Assembly: GCA_963514095.1 (NCBI GenBank)
Contig: OY741275.1
Location: 6,364,151 to 6,428,150, forward strand
Source: Eutrigla gurnardus
Taxonomy: Eukaryota > Chordata > Actinopteri > Perciformes > Triglidae
DNA length: 64,000 nucleotides
Direction of reading: 5' to 3'
In this document: positions 1 through 10,927 of the stretch, piece by piece
Position numbering within the stretch: position 1 is the first letter of the stretch
How the letters are laid out: every line of letters starts with the position of its first letter
The notes under the pieces: model-generated
Told to the model about the DNA's origin: nothing
What the model saw: only the letters and a program-made list of their open reading frames with translations
The model's database searches: none
Translations under genes and position numbers: made by a program

Positions 1-56
1 ATTTCCTTCAGGATTAATAAAGGATCTTATTTTCCTCTAATCTTATGAAAGGTAGA

Positions 57-76
57 GGGGGGGGGGGGGGGGGGGG
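57..76. repeat. G20 homopolymer run
   Basis: Twenty consecutive G residues. Similar runs occur at 47426-47445 and 54128-54152. The exact length may be affected by sequencing or assembly error. Confidence 0.9.
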
Positions 77-405
77 AGCATTTGAAGAGAGAAGATGAAC
101 AAATCAATACGAGGAAAGGAATGAGAGGAGGAGAGAGGAGACGTTAAACACAGAGAAAAACAAAGTGGAGGAACAATCAAAAGAGGACAAGACAGAATGA
201 AGGGAACGAGACATTAAAAGTGCTGCTAAAGGAGCGCTGCATCATGGGAGTATAAATGACAAGATTCAACAAGAACAAAATAAATGATTGTTTGTCCTCA
301 GAGAGAATGACACCACTGAACGTGATCTTTGTTTATTTATGTAAAATCAAAGTGTTTATGTGCATAAACAGCCAATCAATCATGTATAAACAAGTGTGTT
401 AAACT

Positions 406-407
<2 letters not shown>

Positions 408-445
<38 letters not shown>
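408..445. repeat. (GT)n microsatellite
   Basis: About 19 uninterrupted GT units in the wars2 downstream flank. Confidence 0.95.
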
Positions 446-446
<1 letters not shown>

Positions 447-2380
447 CAACAAGTGCTCACATCTTCATTTTAGAATGATGTTGGATTAGAGGTAGAGGTA
501 TTGATTCTTCAAAAATCTTAAAAAACAAATTAATACATAACTTGTTGATTAGATTATGTATTATTAACCTGCAAAGTAACTTATTAAATACATGAAGTGA
601 GGTAAATAGTAAAACATTCCCCTTTGAGATGTCGTGAAGTAGAAAGTACAGAAAACATTCCTCAAAGTTAAGTACAATACTTGAGTAAATTAAAATTATT
701 GTATTAGATTTGTCTCAAGAAATCAACAAAATCAAATGGGCAGGAAATATCAATTTAAAAAAAGCTAAAATTGAATAATGTACATCCATCCCTCGTTGAG
801 TTTTTGTGATTCCCCCGACATTGTTTTTGTGATAACCCCCCCCTCCCCCAAATTTATTTGGTGTATGATTTTGTCCTGTCTACGTATTTGCCCTGTGTTC
901 GGTTTATGCCATGTCTTGTCCACATAAACTGGGAAAAACTTTGAATAAAAAAAAAAATAAAGTAATTTTTACTCAAAAAGATCGATCTCACTCACTCACT
1001 CACTCACTCACACGCTCACACACTCACACACACTCTTACTTTACCTCTGAACTCTGAACACTTGGACTCTTCCTGCTGATGTTTGAAGGCGGCGACGCCT
1101 CCTGAAGTTTCCAGCAGCAGTGAAGGATCAGCAGACAGGACTCACTGAGGTTATAATGCATCTACGCTTTTATATTTTTATTTTATATATATATATATAT
1201 TCAAAACAACAGTACGGGTCAGGACACAACGCTTCACAGCAAGAACACCTACATTGGTGTTGAAGATCAGATGTTCAGCACCACGACATGAGCAGTGCTG
1301 GAATACAACAAAGTATATTCACTCAAGTAATAAAGTACTTCAGTTTACTTTACTTTTATTTTCATTGTATAGTACTTTATCCTTCTACTCCTCTACATTT
1401 ATTTGATACCTTTAGTTACACAAGTTTGCAGATTAAGATTTTTCCGAAATATAAATCAGCTAATACATTATGAATTATAAATTAACATGAATAAAATCCA
1501 TTAATAAATATGATTCTGAAATGGCCCCTTCTGCCTGAGTAATTTTACACATTTTTGATGTTAGTATTCTGTGCCTTTACTTGCATGTTATTATTTTTTT
1601 TTTTTTACTTAAAAGTACTTCTTCCACCACTGAGAGCGGTTGTTATTTCCTGTGTATTTGTGGTAGCTGGGTGCACTTTCTTGAATTTGTATTTTTATTT
1701 GTGTTTTCACAGTTCTCTCATTTCTTTGGCTTTGCGAAGCACTTGTGATGAACAGATGTCGAACCATCTGGGCTGAATCTTATTTGCACAACTCGGTTTT
1801 AATTTATTTTCTGTTGTTTCTTTGTCGGTCAGGATTTTTATAAATCCTATATCTAATATTACAATATACACACGGTCGTTAGTGTGAACAGAATGAGGCA
1901 CATCACATCTCAACACCTGTGACCTAAATTCAACTTTCACTTGAACACCCGACCGATGAAGTAGAGTGTAATAAGTCATTGTGGCCTCTTTGAAGAAGTG
2001 ATTTCTTTTTAATTATTCTGGTGGCGTGACAGTTTGGCTGAGAAATGTCAGCCCCGAGGACAAGATGACAAAACACTGGAAGGAATGTCAAAGAGACAGA
2101 GTGGCTGATGTTGATAGTAGTCGATAAATTAGCCGCAACGTCTTCAGAACGAGTGTGTTGTACATGTGACTTCCTCTTCTGGTTTGGCTGCTTTCAAACC
2201 AACATTACAGTCTGCTGATCTGTTCCAGTGAGACAAAAGCAACAAAGCAAGAAGGTCTTCAGCCAATCAGGTTGGAGTCTGAACACTCTGCCACACAGTC
2301 TTTTGCATTCAACACATTTTTACATCTTTGAACATCTCCGAGACGTAGACTGTCCTTCGGACATCAATAGACGTGTCCCC

Positions 2381-2829
2381 TCAGGAGAATCCCACCCGCT
2401 GTCGGACCTCTCTGAGGACCGGCGCAGCCAGCTCCCGAGCCCTGCCGGTCCCCCGGGCCAGCACTCCCTCCAGGTGGGCTCGGTCCGCCCTCAGCCTGGA
2501 GATCTCCTCCCTGATGGGCGACAACCTCTGGATCACAGCCTCGGCGACTAGCTTCTTATAGGCGCCCGTGTCCAACCCTCCGGCCTGGGAGACCGCCTCC
2601 TTCACGCTGATCGATGCCATGGCAGCGTGGATGGTCACCAGGTTGGACACACCGGGTCGCTTCTCCGGATCGAAGGTGACCTCGGAGGTGAAGTCAGTGA
2701 CGGCGCGGCGAACTTTGATGGCAATGTCATCGGGAGAGTCCGTGATGGAGATTGTCGCCATCGTTTGCGGGTCGGACTTGGACATTTTGGCAGAAGGGTC
2801 CCGGAGGGATTTGACCTTTCGTGTAAAGC
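2381..2829 (-). CDS. wars2: Mitochondrial tryptophanyl-tRNA synthetase, exon 6 (C-terminal coding exon)
   Basis: This is the last coding exon of wars2, the nuclear-encoded mitochondrial TrpRS that attaches tryptophan to mitochondrial tRNA-Trp in the matrix. It begins after a CAG acceptor (2830-2832 on the plus strand). Its first two bases complete a Ser codon split with exon 5, and it runs to a TGA at 2381-2383. It encodes residues about 217-365, starting FTRKVKSLRDPSAKMSKSDP. The KMSKS loop at residues 231-235 stabilises the ATP/adenylate transition state in class I synthetases. The following TDFTSEV, GVSN and C-terminal helical region match the order in vertebrate WARS2. No frameshift or internal stop is seen. 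Overlapping open frames on both strands are shadows. Identity is very secure. Confidence 0.96.
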
Positions 2830-3163
2830 CTGAGGGAAGAAATCAGACACACATTAACTCACTATTTCATTTCAAAATAAGTGTATTATCCGTTCTTATT
2901 ATTAAACTCACTGAACTCAGTAAGTGTGGGACAAAGGCCTAGAAGAAAAACATATGGTCATTAATAAAAATAAATATGAAAATGAAATTATAGCTAATGT
3001 TGTATTTGCACCCCCCCGCCAAATTCATTTTAAATTCTAGCATCTTTGTCCAGGAATACAAATTGTGAATCTAATTAGAACATAGATGCACAAATTCCTC
3101 TGCATGTGACTAACCAACGCCACCAATCAGAAGGCAGCTCTTACTCAGCCCACTAAACACTGA

Positions 3164-3715
3164 CTGCTTAAAGGTCTCATATTATCCTGTTTTTCATCAA
3201 TTCCAAACAGCTGTCAGAGGTCCGACAACACTGTATTCCATATGCATTGCCCCAAAGCCATCCATGGTCCAAAGTTTCAGCTGTCTAAAAGTTGCTCAAA
3301 TGAGCTCTGCTGAGAACAGGTTGTTTCTGTGCCTGCACCTTTAAATGCTAATGAGCTCCGACTGTCTTCGCCTACTTGGAGAGAGATGGAGACGATGGCG
3401 CTTATGCTAGCGAAAGCATGCGACAGAGCCACCTGCATGTCTAGCTCTGAGCGACGACATTGTGAAAGGCCGCTATCTCACTGCTGTCTCACCGCAGGAC
3501 ACACCGAACTTCACCTCGGTGATGAACGCCCCTCTCGGATATCTCCTATCATCAGAGGAGTTCGGCCAATCAGGACACACCGAAGTTCGGTCTATGTAAA
3601 TGACTCCCTTCGTTACGTAACAACAGGAGCTGAATCTGAACAGCCTGTAGGAGCGCCGTTGTACCAGTGGGGGGGCTGCAGAGACCATGCTTGTTTTCCC
3701 TCATTCTAGGAGTTG
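3164..3715. repeat. Probable dispersed teleost repeat (non-autonomous, unclassified)
   Basis: The segment starting AAAGGTCTCATATTATCCTG and its internal part around 3310-3360 (GCTGAGAACAGGTTG, then CTTTAAATGCTAATGAGCTC) resemble a high-copy fish repeat I recognise from memory. No matching right terminus was found, so the copy may be truncated. The class is unresolved. Confidence 0.4.
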
Positions 3716-4074
3716 ACAGGCTCAGGAAGGACCAGTTTATAGGTGTAGAGACCAGAGAAAACCTCGACAAAGAGAGAAAATCTGTTACAGGAGTGATTCA
3801 AAATGAATCCCATTTTTGTCAATGTGTCCATTAATCTTCCATAAATCAACTTCTTGTTTAATGTAAAATTGTTCCAGTATTAGTTTAATGACACGTTAAT
3901 CTCATTTTCCTTGAAAATAGTTGTGTTTTTGAGTGTTTTTAATACCCGTTGATCCATTTCAGCTGGTACATTTCTGCTTTTTATTTAAAGTCAAATTCTT
4001 CAAATCCAGATGAGAATAATCTGCTGGTTTAACAGTTTAAAGAGGCACTTTGGTATTTCCCCCACACTTTCATG

Positions 4075-4300
4075 CCTAATAGAAACAACAATTTTGCATC
4101 TGCGATGTAATCGCTCGGAGCAACTCCTCACAAGCAATGTACGTCCAATAAAAGTGCTTGTTTTTGTCACCGACGGTGTCTGACACTGTTATGCCACGTC
4201 TAGTGAATGCCTGAAAGAATGAACCCTCCCAGGCTGAGGAGTAAAGCAGTTGTGAAGCCATCTTGCTTCCTTCTAATACAGGCTCAGTAGCGATAGGGCC
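4075..4300. repeat. Probable dispersed teleost repeat fragment
   Basis: A block with phrases such as CCAATAAAAGTGCTTGTTTT and GACGGTGTCTGACACTGTTA that I associate with recurrent fish repeats. It has no protein-coding content and visible ends were not found. Confidence 0.3.
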
Positions 4301-5084
4301 CTTGCGAGAAAACGACAGCGGTTAAAGTTTATGGGAAGTGAGCGTCAGCTGCTGTTAGAGAGGATGTGGATGAACTCCCAGATCCATTTACTGAAATAAA
4401 GATTAAACGTGACTTAACTACAGTCGTGTTATTTGATCACTGCTAATGAAGAAAACATTTTCTGTAGGGAATACAAATGTACTTTGGGCAAGGACATTAT
4501 TGAAATAAAGAGAAATTTAATATTTTTCTTCACCTGTCGCTTCATGATTGTCATTGTGTCACGTGACTTTAACGCTGAGTCAGAGTTGGAGAGGAGTTTC
4601 CTCAGAGTTTGTTGTGTTGTAGTACAGAAAGTGTAGCTCGGTGTTATCTAAGAGATGATCCCCGTCATGGTTAAATATTGTATCCAACAATGGTGATGTG
4701 AGATTTCAGAAGGACACTAGCCAACAGAGTGGATCATGTGAAAGGTGAAGAAAAACATCACATTTTTCTGCATGGTTCTTTCCATAATGTTGTCAGACTC
4801 TTCTTCTACAGTGTGAGTCCATATTGAGGAGTCGCACTGAGCGATGACTCTGCAGCCTGTTAAGCGGCTGTTGTGTTCTCCATCAACAATGGGCCAGTTA
4901 CCCATCTGTCACTCAGACACAACAAAACAGGGTTGAAAAACAGCAAAGTTACACTTTAAGTCCGTAAAGAATGTACACAGCATACATTCAGCGTTTGTAT
5001 CTAGTTCATGCTGGTGGGAGTGAAATGATAAATGAGTCTTTGTGCAGGAACGAATGAGGAATTAGTTTCATTACAGCTGCCTGG

Positions 5085-5112
5085 CGTGTGTGTGTGTGTG
5101 TGTGTGTGTGTG
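5085..5112. repeat. (GT)n microsatellite
   Basis: About 14 GT units within wars2 intron 5. Confidence 0.9.
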
Positions 5113-5759
5113 AAGCAGACGTATCTCGGTGTGAAGTGATGAGCAGACTGAGGGAGCTGGGATTTCCTTTCCTCTCTTATTCATCATCCCCCATCCTTCC
5201 GCCATCTTGCAAGCTCTGACCCTTTTTCAATCCCATATCCACTTCCTCCCCACGTGTCACATCCTGTTGATCACCCGCGAGATGTCTTTATTTCAGGCAA
5301 ATAAATAAGATAATAAAAAAAAGTCTTTGGTTTGGTTTCAAAGGGGAGGTAGTGACTGAGAGACACAAAGATGAGTTCTGTCTGTCTGAGCTCCACACCC
5401 AAAATCCCTCCCCCCCGATTCTACTACCACTCTATTACTCAGATACAAGAGGGAGAAAACATTTCTTTAATCAAAGCATTGCACACATGACTGACTTCAT
5501 CTCATGCTTTTATGAAACTGATAATCAAGGATGAAACGGAGATAGGGGCGGGATCCCTGAACATGTCAGCCATGTGTGAGCACATGCTGGAAAACTCACT
5601 AATAATTTCAAAATAAAACTGGAATTATGTCGTATTGTATCTTCCATCTTTGCTGAATGGCATAATATTTCTCTGAATCTGGGAATGAGCTCCATGTTAT
5701 TTCCTTCTACATTGAAGGTGTCGAACAAGTACTCGTTCCTGAGTGTTAAAATTGTGGTG

Positions 5760-6388
5760 ATGTAAGCAGACTAGCTATGTTAGCGGACCAATGAAGTTAG
5801 CGGACTAGCAATGTTAGCAGGCTAGCGATGTTAGCGGGCTAGCGATGTTAGCGGGCTAGGGATGATAGCGGACTAGCGATGTTAGCGGACCAGCGAAGTT
5901 AGCGGACTAGCCAGGTTAGCAGGCTAGCGATGTTAGCGGGCTAGGGATGATAGCGGACTAGCGATGTTAGCGGACCAGCGAAGTTAGCGGACTAGCCATG
6001 TTAGCGGGCTAGCGATGTTAGCGGGCTAGCGATGTTAGCGGGCCAGCGAAGTTAGCGGGCTAGCCATGTTAGCAGGCTAGCCATGTTAGCGGGCTAGGGA
6101 TGATAGCGGACTAGCGATGTTAGCAGACCAGCGAAGTTAGTGGACTAGCCATGTTAGCAGGCTAGCTATGTTAGTGGGCTAGGGATGATAGCGGACTAGC
6201 AATGTTAGCGAACCAGCGATGTTAGCGGACTAGCAATGTTAGCAGACCAGCAACTTTAGCTGACTAGTGATGTTAGCGGCCCAGCGATGTTAGCGGACCA
6301 GTGGTGTAAGCGGACCAGCAATATTAGCAGACCAGTGGTGTTAGCGGACCAGCAACATTAACGGACCAGCGATGTTAGCGGACTAGCA
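5760..6388. repeat. 17-bp minisatellite, about 37 copies, with higher-order structure
   Basis: Tandem array of GATGTTAGCGGACTAGC (17 bp) with substitutions such as GGGCTAGC, ACCAGCG and CTAGCAA. A marker variant containing GATGATAGCG occurs at 5861, 5946, 6099 and 6184. The spacings are 85, 153 and 85 bp, all multiples of 17, so blocks of five units have been copied together. Units at the right end (after about 6240) are more diverged. Confidence 0.95.
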
Positions 6389-7520
6389 TGCGCCGGTTTT
6401 ACAATGGCCTTCAGAAGATAGACAGACCAATCAAGGCATTTTTGCATGCATGTGAATGAGAAATGTGCGTGTTGATGCGAGTCAGTCGGTAAAGATAACC
6501 ACATGCTGTATTCCCTTGTGAGAATTAAATACCTAATAAATGAAAAGAAGCGAGTTTTCTTGTTTTGGAAAGAAAATACATTTGAAAATAAGTAAAAGAA
6601 AAAAAGCATGAAAACATCCGTTTGCTCTTGCTTCCACGTAGTGCATTTTTACATCTGTTACATCCGGATCAGAATGTAAAGCTGCTCATGAAAGCAAAAA
6701 CTGCCTGGGGCCGATGGAGGGACTGAGTTGTTGAATCCTCATTAGAGGACCATCGAAGCGAGTCAGACATGAACCTGCTGTTAGACACGTTCAGCTCGGT
6801 GCTACTGAACAAGAAGCTTTTCCTTTTTAACTTTCATCTTGACACATTAGCTAGAGACTGCTGCATACAAACTGTTCCCAGCGGCTGAAGCAGAAAATAT
6901 GAAGTGAATTAAGATATGAAATGTCAAAAATAAATATGACAATATTTAGCTGATGATGTAACAGCATCATCCACACGTTTCCAGCAACTTAGACAGGGTT
7001 AGATGAGAGAAACTACTGGTGTCAGTCGCTCCAAAATAATGAAAACGCTTTCTAAAGCTGCCGTTTACATTCCACAGTCATTAAGGCAAAAGAATCCACA
7101 GAGGAAAAGTTATTCTTTTCTTAAAAACAAATACAGTCACTATGGAAACCTTGTTTACAATGTAAATGAACTAAGTTTGTTTGGTTTTAATTGCACACTC
7201 CCACTGCATCACGTTAATGACTCAGTGACGGACAAAAGGAGAGTTCATTCAGAAATCACATAACACTCTCCATTAACATGAACAAGTAACAGCTACAATG
7301 CAACAAACATGAAACGACACTAATTACAAATAAGACTTAAAGGTGATCTCTGAGCTGCTGATTCCTGTAATGGCGTTTCAGAGGGTTTTCCACACTGAAT
7401 ACACACGTAAAAATTAAAAACATAAAGTGAGTTTTTTCTGGCACCGACCACAGATCTATTTCCTTATCAGGAATCCTGTATGTGGTGTGTGGAGTGTGTG
7501 TGTGTGTGTGGAGTCCTTAC

Positions 7521-7639
7521 TGAGCAGGGCGGCGGGTTCAGGGAACAGCTCTCCGTAGCGGTTGTTGAAGATGCGAGCGAGATCCTGAGCCAGCTCCAAG
7601 TGCTGGACCTGGTCCTCTCCGACGGGGACGTGGGTGGAC
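7521..7639 (-). CDS. wars2: Mitochondrial tryptophanyl-tRNA synthetase, exon 5
   Basis: Coding exon of wars2 on the minus strand, 119 nt, between a TCTAG acceptor (7640-7641) and a GTAAGG donor (7519-7520). The first base completes the Lys codon left by exon 4, and the last base (A) joins GC of exon 6 to give Ser. It encodes STHVPVGEDQVQHLELAQDL and onward to the LLS at the junction. GEDQ at residues about 184-187 is the class Ic synthetase segment that follows the HVPVG turn in the catalytic Rossmann fold. Intronic sequence just after the donor is CA-rich on the transcribed strand (about 7488-7512). The match to vertebrate WARS2 order and phase is unambiguous. Confidence 0.96.
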
Positions 7640-9036
7640 CTAGAGGGGAACCCAGGACACAACGTGAACGACGGACAGCACAGGAGTTCAAACACACGGC
7701 GAGAAGTCGCCGCTGGAGCTCTCGTCCACTTTGCAACTGTCAGCCAGGAGGAAGCCATCCATTAATTTCATCTTTAATAAAATCCAGATATGAACTTTTC
7801 TCTGCTCTACAGGAAATTTGATTTTGTCTGTTTGATGTTCAAGAAGAAAAGAAAAAAAAGGAGATAACGTCTTCATTGGTGCAGAAATATGTCGTTTCCC
7901 GTGTTCACTGAGGACACGGGCGATGATCCTCCGCTGAAGAGCTCGCTGCTCCGGCTCGCTGCCGGATGTTGCATCAGACTCATTCTCTAAAGTCTGCATG
8001 TGGGAAACCCAAGCAAAACAGCTTGTGTAATGCCTTTTAAAGATTTTAAGGAGAGTTAAAATGCTGACTCACACAAGTCGTTTAACAACATATTCTGGAG
8101 CAGATCGTTTTGGTTATATTCGTTCAGGTTTGGAGATTTGGGCCTCCACCCCCACACAGTGGGTATTAAAAAGGATCAGCAACAATGTCCTCGCTTCTCT
8201 GGATAAACCACAGAACACGCTGTTCGCAGACTTCCCTGGAACGACTTCACAGCAAAGGAAATAATCCCTATGTGCTGTGGACTCATTGCTTGTATCGGGA
8301 TGGAGACAGATTTGATTTGTCCAAACAAATGAAAATAAAATGTGATTGGATGCCACCAGAGGTACGTGGGAAAACACATTTGTGTTTTTTTGTGGGTGAA
8401 CCTTAAAGAGGTCTTCAAAGGAGGAAAAAAAGGAACAAAATCAATCAAATCACACGATAGATGGAATGAAATAACACGTTTCCCTTTCTCCCTGAAGGTT
8501 GATTTTTTATTTCATGTAAGTGATGTAATTAGGATGTTAGCAGAGGTGTTCAGAAAGGGTGACCCACCTCTTTATAAAACTCCGTGGCTGATACTTAGCA
8601 CACAGTCATAAATACCAGCAGATATCAAAAGGAACATGAAGCAGAACAAATACACAACAGAAACCGAAGCTTAAAGGATAATTATAGCCTATTTTACCAA
8701 GAAATATCTAATTAGAATAAACAGATGTTCAAGAGTTAATACAAGCACTTATACTAGAGTTGTTCCTGGTAAACTGGTAAACACCTCTGGTAAAGCTGAA
8801 AAACGGGTACCCGTGTTTCGCGGGTCTTTGAATTGATCAGAAATTCTTTATCAGCTCATTTCATCACCACGCATCACTTTCTTGCATCCATCGTGGTTTG
8901 ACTTGGTTCTCTGCTGGAGGACGAACTCTCCAGTTACTCCTCCGGCCCGGAGAACTAGCAACATGTCAGCAATATTCTTACACTGGATCAGCCCACCAGT
9001 AACATGGTGACATGTTGTTGGCCGCGTGCCAGAGTA
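7640..9036 (-). other. wars2 intron 4, part upstream of the Tc1 insertion
   Basis: Intronic, mostly AT-rich sequence between exon 5 and the Tc1-like element. I see no conserved coding segment or named repeat. Open frames on both strands here are short and lack recognisable motifs. Confidence 0.6.
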
Positions 9037-9251
9037 CAGTGCATCCGGAAAGTATTCACAGCGTTTCACTTTTTCCACATTTTATTACGTTACAGCCTTA
9101 TTCCAAATTGTATTAAATTAATCTCTGTCCTCAAAATTCTACACATAATGCCCCATTATGACCACTTGAAAAAAGTTTTCTTGAGAGTTTTGAAAATGTA
9201 TTAAAATTAAAAAACAAAGAAATCACATTTACGTAAGTATTCACAGCCTTT
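9037..9251 (+). repeat. Tc1 left terminal inverted repeat (215 bp, IR/DR)
   Basis: Matches the reverse complement of 10453-10667. The visible differences are a T/G in the CACTTGAA/CACGTGAA segment, a C/T in the CACATTT segment and a G/A in ACGTAAG. Homology stops at 9252. Confidence 0.93.
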
Positions 9252-9430
9252 ACCATGAAGCTCACAATTGAGCTCAGGTGCATCCTGTTTCCACTGATCA
9301 TCCTTGAGATGTTTCTGCAGCTTAAATGGAGTCCACCTGTGGTAAATCCAGTTGATTGGACATGATTTGGCACACACCTGTCTATATAAGGTCCCACAGT
9401 TGACTGCATGTCAGAGCGCAAACACCAAGC

Positions 9431-10450
9431 ATGAAGTCAAAGGAATTGTCTGTAGACCTCAGAGACAAAATTGTCTCGAGGTACAAATCTGGGGAAGGAT
9501 ACAGAAAAATATCTGCTGCTTTGAATGTCCCAATGAGCACAGTGGCCTCCATCATTCGTAAATGGAAGAAGTTTGGAACCACCAGGACTCTTCCTAGAGC
9601 TGGCCGGCCGTCTAAATTGAGCAATCGGGGGAGAAGGGCGTTGGTCAGGGAAGTGACCAAGAACCCGATGGTCACTCTGTCAGAGCTCCAGCGTTCCTCC
9701 GTGGAGAGAGGAGAACCTTGCAGAAGGACAACCATCTCTGCAGCAATCCACCAATCAGGCCTGTATGGCAGAGTGACCAGGCGAAAGCCACTCCTTAGTA
9801 AAAGGCACAAGGCAGCCCGTCTGGAATTTGCCAAAAGGCACCTGAAGGACTCTCAGACCATGAGAAACAAAATTCTCTGGTCTGATGAGACAAAGATTGA
9901 ACTCTTTGGTGTGAATGCCAGGCGTCATGTTTGGAGGAAACCAGGCACTGCTCATCACGAGGCCAATACCATCCCTACAGTCAAGCATGGTGGTGGCAGC
10001 ATCATGCTATGGGGATGTTTTTCAGCAGCAGGAACTGGCAGACTAGTAAGGATAGAGGGAAAGATGAATGCAGCAATGTACAGAGACATCCTGGATGAAA
10101 ACCTGCTCCAGAGTGCTCTTGACCTCAGACTAGGGCGACGGTTCATTTTTCAGCAGGACAACGACCCCAAGCACACAGCCAAGATCTCAAAGGAGTGGCT
10201 TCAGGACCACTCTGTGAATGTCCTGGAGTGGCCCAGCCAGAGCCCAGACTTGAATCCGATTGAACATCTCTGGAGAGATCTGAAAATGGCTGTGCACAGA
10301 CGTCTCCCATCCAACCTGATAGAGCTTGAGAGGTACTGCAAAGAAGAATGGGCAAAACTGCCTAAAGAGAGGTGTGCCAAGCTTGTGGCATCATATTCAA
10401 AAAGACTTGAGGCTGTAGAGGCTGCCAAAGGTGGTTCTACAAAGTATTAA
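9431..10450 (+). CDS. Tc1-like DD34E transposase, apparently intact
   Basis: A 339-residue transposase that would excise and reinsert the element at TA sites in the nucleus. The N-terminal 115 or so residues form the paired-like bipartite DNA-binding region: one helix-turn-helix around residues 8-48 (KISAALNVPMSTVASIIRKW), a GRPSKLS hook at 58-64, and a second HTH around 66-110. The catalytic triad is D152 (WSDETKIELFG), D243 (QQDNDPKHTA) and E278 (SPDLNPIEHLW), giving 34 residues between the last two as in Tc1. A glycine-rich box (KHGGGSIMLWGCF) lies at 185-197. Length is typical of a full Tc1 transposase (about 340). The ATG follows the left inverted repeat by 179 bp, and the stop precedes the right repeat by two bases. 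No frameshift or premature stop is present. Function is inferred from motifs only. Confidence 0.96.
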   Translation: MKSKELSVDLRDKIVSRYKSGEGYRKISAALNVPMSTVASIIRKWKKFGTTRTLPRAGRPSKLSNRGRRALVREVTKNPMVTLSELQRSSVERGEPCRRTTISAAIHQSGLYGRVTRRKPLLSKRHKAARLEFAKRHLKDSQTMRNKILWSDETKIELFGVNARRHVWRKPGTAHHEANTIPTVKHGGGSIMLWGCFSAAGTGRLVRIEGKMNAAMYRDILDENLLQSALDLRLGRRFIFQQDNDPKHTAKISKEWLQDHSVNVLEWPSQSPDLNPIEHLWRDLKMAVHRRLPSNLIELERYCKEEWAKLPKERCAKLVASYSKRLEAVEAAKGGSTKY

Positions 10451-10452
10451 GC

Positions 10453-10667
10453 AAAGGCTGTGAATACTTATGTAAATATGATTTCTTTGTTTTTTAATTT
10501 TAATACATTTTCAAAACTCTCAAGAAAACTTTTTTCACGTGGTCATAATGGGGCATTATGTGTAGAATTTTGAGGACAGAGATTAATTTAATACAATTTG
10601 GAATAAGGCTGTAACGTAATAAAATGTGGAAAAAGTGAAACGCTGTGAATACTTTCCGGATGCACTG
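10453..10667 (-). repeat. Tc1 right terminal inverted repeat (215 bp)
   Basis: Reverse complement of the left arm at 9037-9251, starting two bases after the transposase stop codon. It ends with GGATGCACTG followed by the target TA. Confidence 0.93.
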
Positions 10668-10795
10668 TATGTGCACACAGCACAACACTAGCCCTTATAT
10701 GGTGCTAGGGGGCGCTACCTATAGTAAAAATGACCAATCAGCCACACACCTGCAATTTATGACCAATGGGATTCATCACTCAGCACACCTGAGAT

Positions 10796-10838
10796 CACAC
10801 ACACACACACACGCACGCACACACACACGCACGCACAC
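10796..10838. repeat. CA/CG-CA microsatellite beside the wars2 exon 4 donor
   Basis: Imperfect (CA)n with GCAC interruptions. On the transcribed minus strand it reads as a UG-rich tract beginning a few bases after the exon 4 splice donor at 10843-10844. Confidence 0.9.
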
Positions 10839-10844
10839 TCTTAC

Positions 10845-10927
10845 TTGTAGAGGAGAATATCGGCGGCCTGGAGGACCGGATACGTGAAGAGACCAACACT
10901 GCCTTCATTCTTTAGTTTGCTCTTCAT
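10845..10927 (-). CDS. wars2: Mitochondrial tryptophanyl-tRNA synthetase, exon 4
   Basis: An 83-nt minus-strand exon of wars2 between a CTCAG acceptor (10928-10929) and a GTAAGA donor (10843-10844). It encodes MKSKLKNEGSVGLFTYPVLQ then AADILLY and the first two bases of Lys. VGLFTYPVLQAADIL is the conserved segment lining the tryptophan and adenylate pocket. The N-terminal half (KSKLKNEG) corresponds to the variable basic loop of other vertebrate WARS2 proteins. The preceding exon ends in phase 0 with QWK. Downstream within the intron lie a UG-rich tract and the Tc1 element. Confidence 0.95.

Larger units (their letters stand above)
1..2380. other. wars2 3' flank and 3' UTR, no other gene seen
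   Basis: This stretch follows the wars2 stop codon on the minus strand, so its right-hand part should be the wars2 3' UTR. A minus-strand AATAAA occurs near 1804-1809 and could be the poly(A) signal, but other AT-rich candidates exist. The rest holds a G20 run, a TG microsatellite, short CACT (about 987-1030) and TA (about 1185-1200) tracts and AT-rich sequence. Open frames here are short and resemble nothing I recognise. Confidence 0.5.
2830..7520 (-). other. wars2 intron 5, repeat-rich, no nested gene seen
   Basis: Minus-strand intron between exon 5 (donor GTAAGG) and exon 6. It contains two probable dispersed fish repeats (about 3164-3715 and 4075-4300), a GT tract (5085-5112) and a 17-bp minisatellite (5760-6388). 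The rest is AT-rich unique sequence without a convincing open frame. Confidence 0.7.
9037..10667 (+). mobile_element. Complete Tc1/mariner transposon with intact transposase
   Basis: A 1631-bp element bounded by TA at 9035-9036 and 10668-10669, the target dinucleotide expected for Tc1/mariner. Both ends begin CAGTGCATCCGGAAAGTATT reading inward. The inverted repeats are 215 bp long and differ at about three positions by eye. Each arm has an outer and an inner copy of an AAGTATTCACAGC-type motif (about 9050 and 9234 on the left), which is the IR/DR layout of many fish Tc1-like elements. The single gene between the arms is open from start to stop. The element lies in wars2 intron 4, its right end only 177 bp from exon 4. 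The near-identical arms and open gene imply recent insertion. It resembles fish families of the Passport/PPTN kind, but the exact family is not established. Confidence 0.96.

Noticed and set aside
2568..2942. Plus-strand open frames of up to 124 codons over wars2 exon 6
   Set aside because: Antisense shadows of the KMSKS exon; no independent motifs.
9382..9834. 150-codon minus-strand open frame
   Set aside because: It lies antisense to the intact Tc1 transposase and is its shadow.
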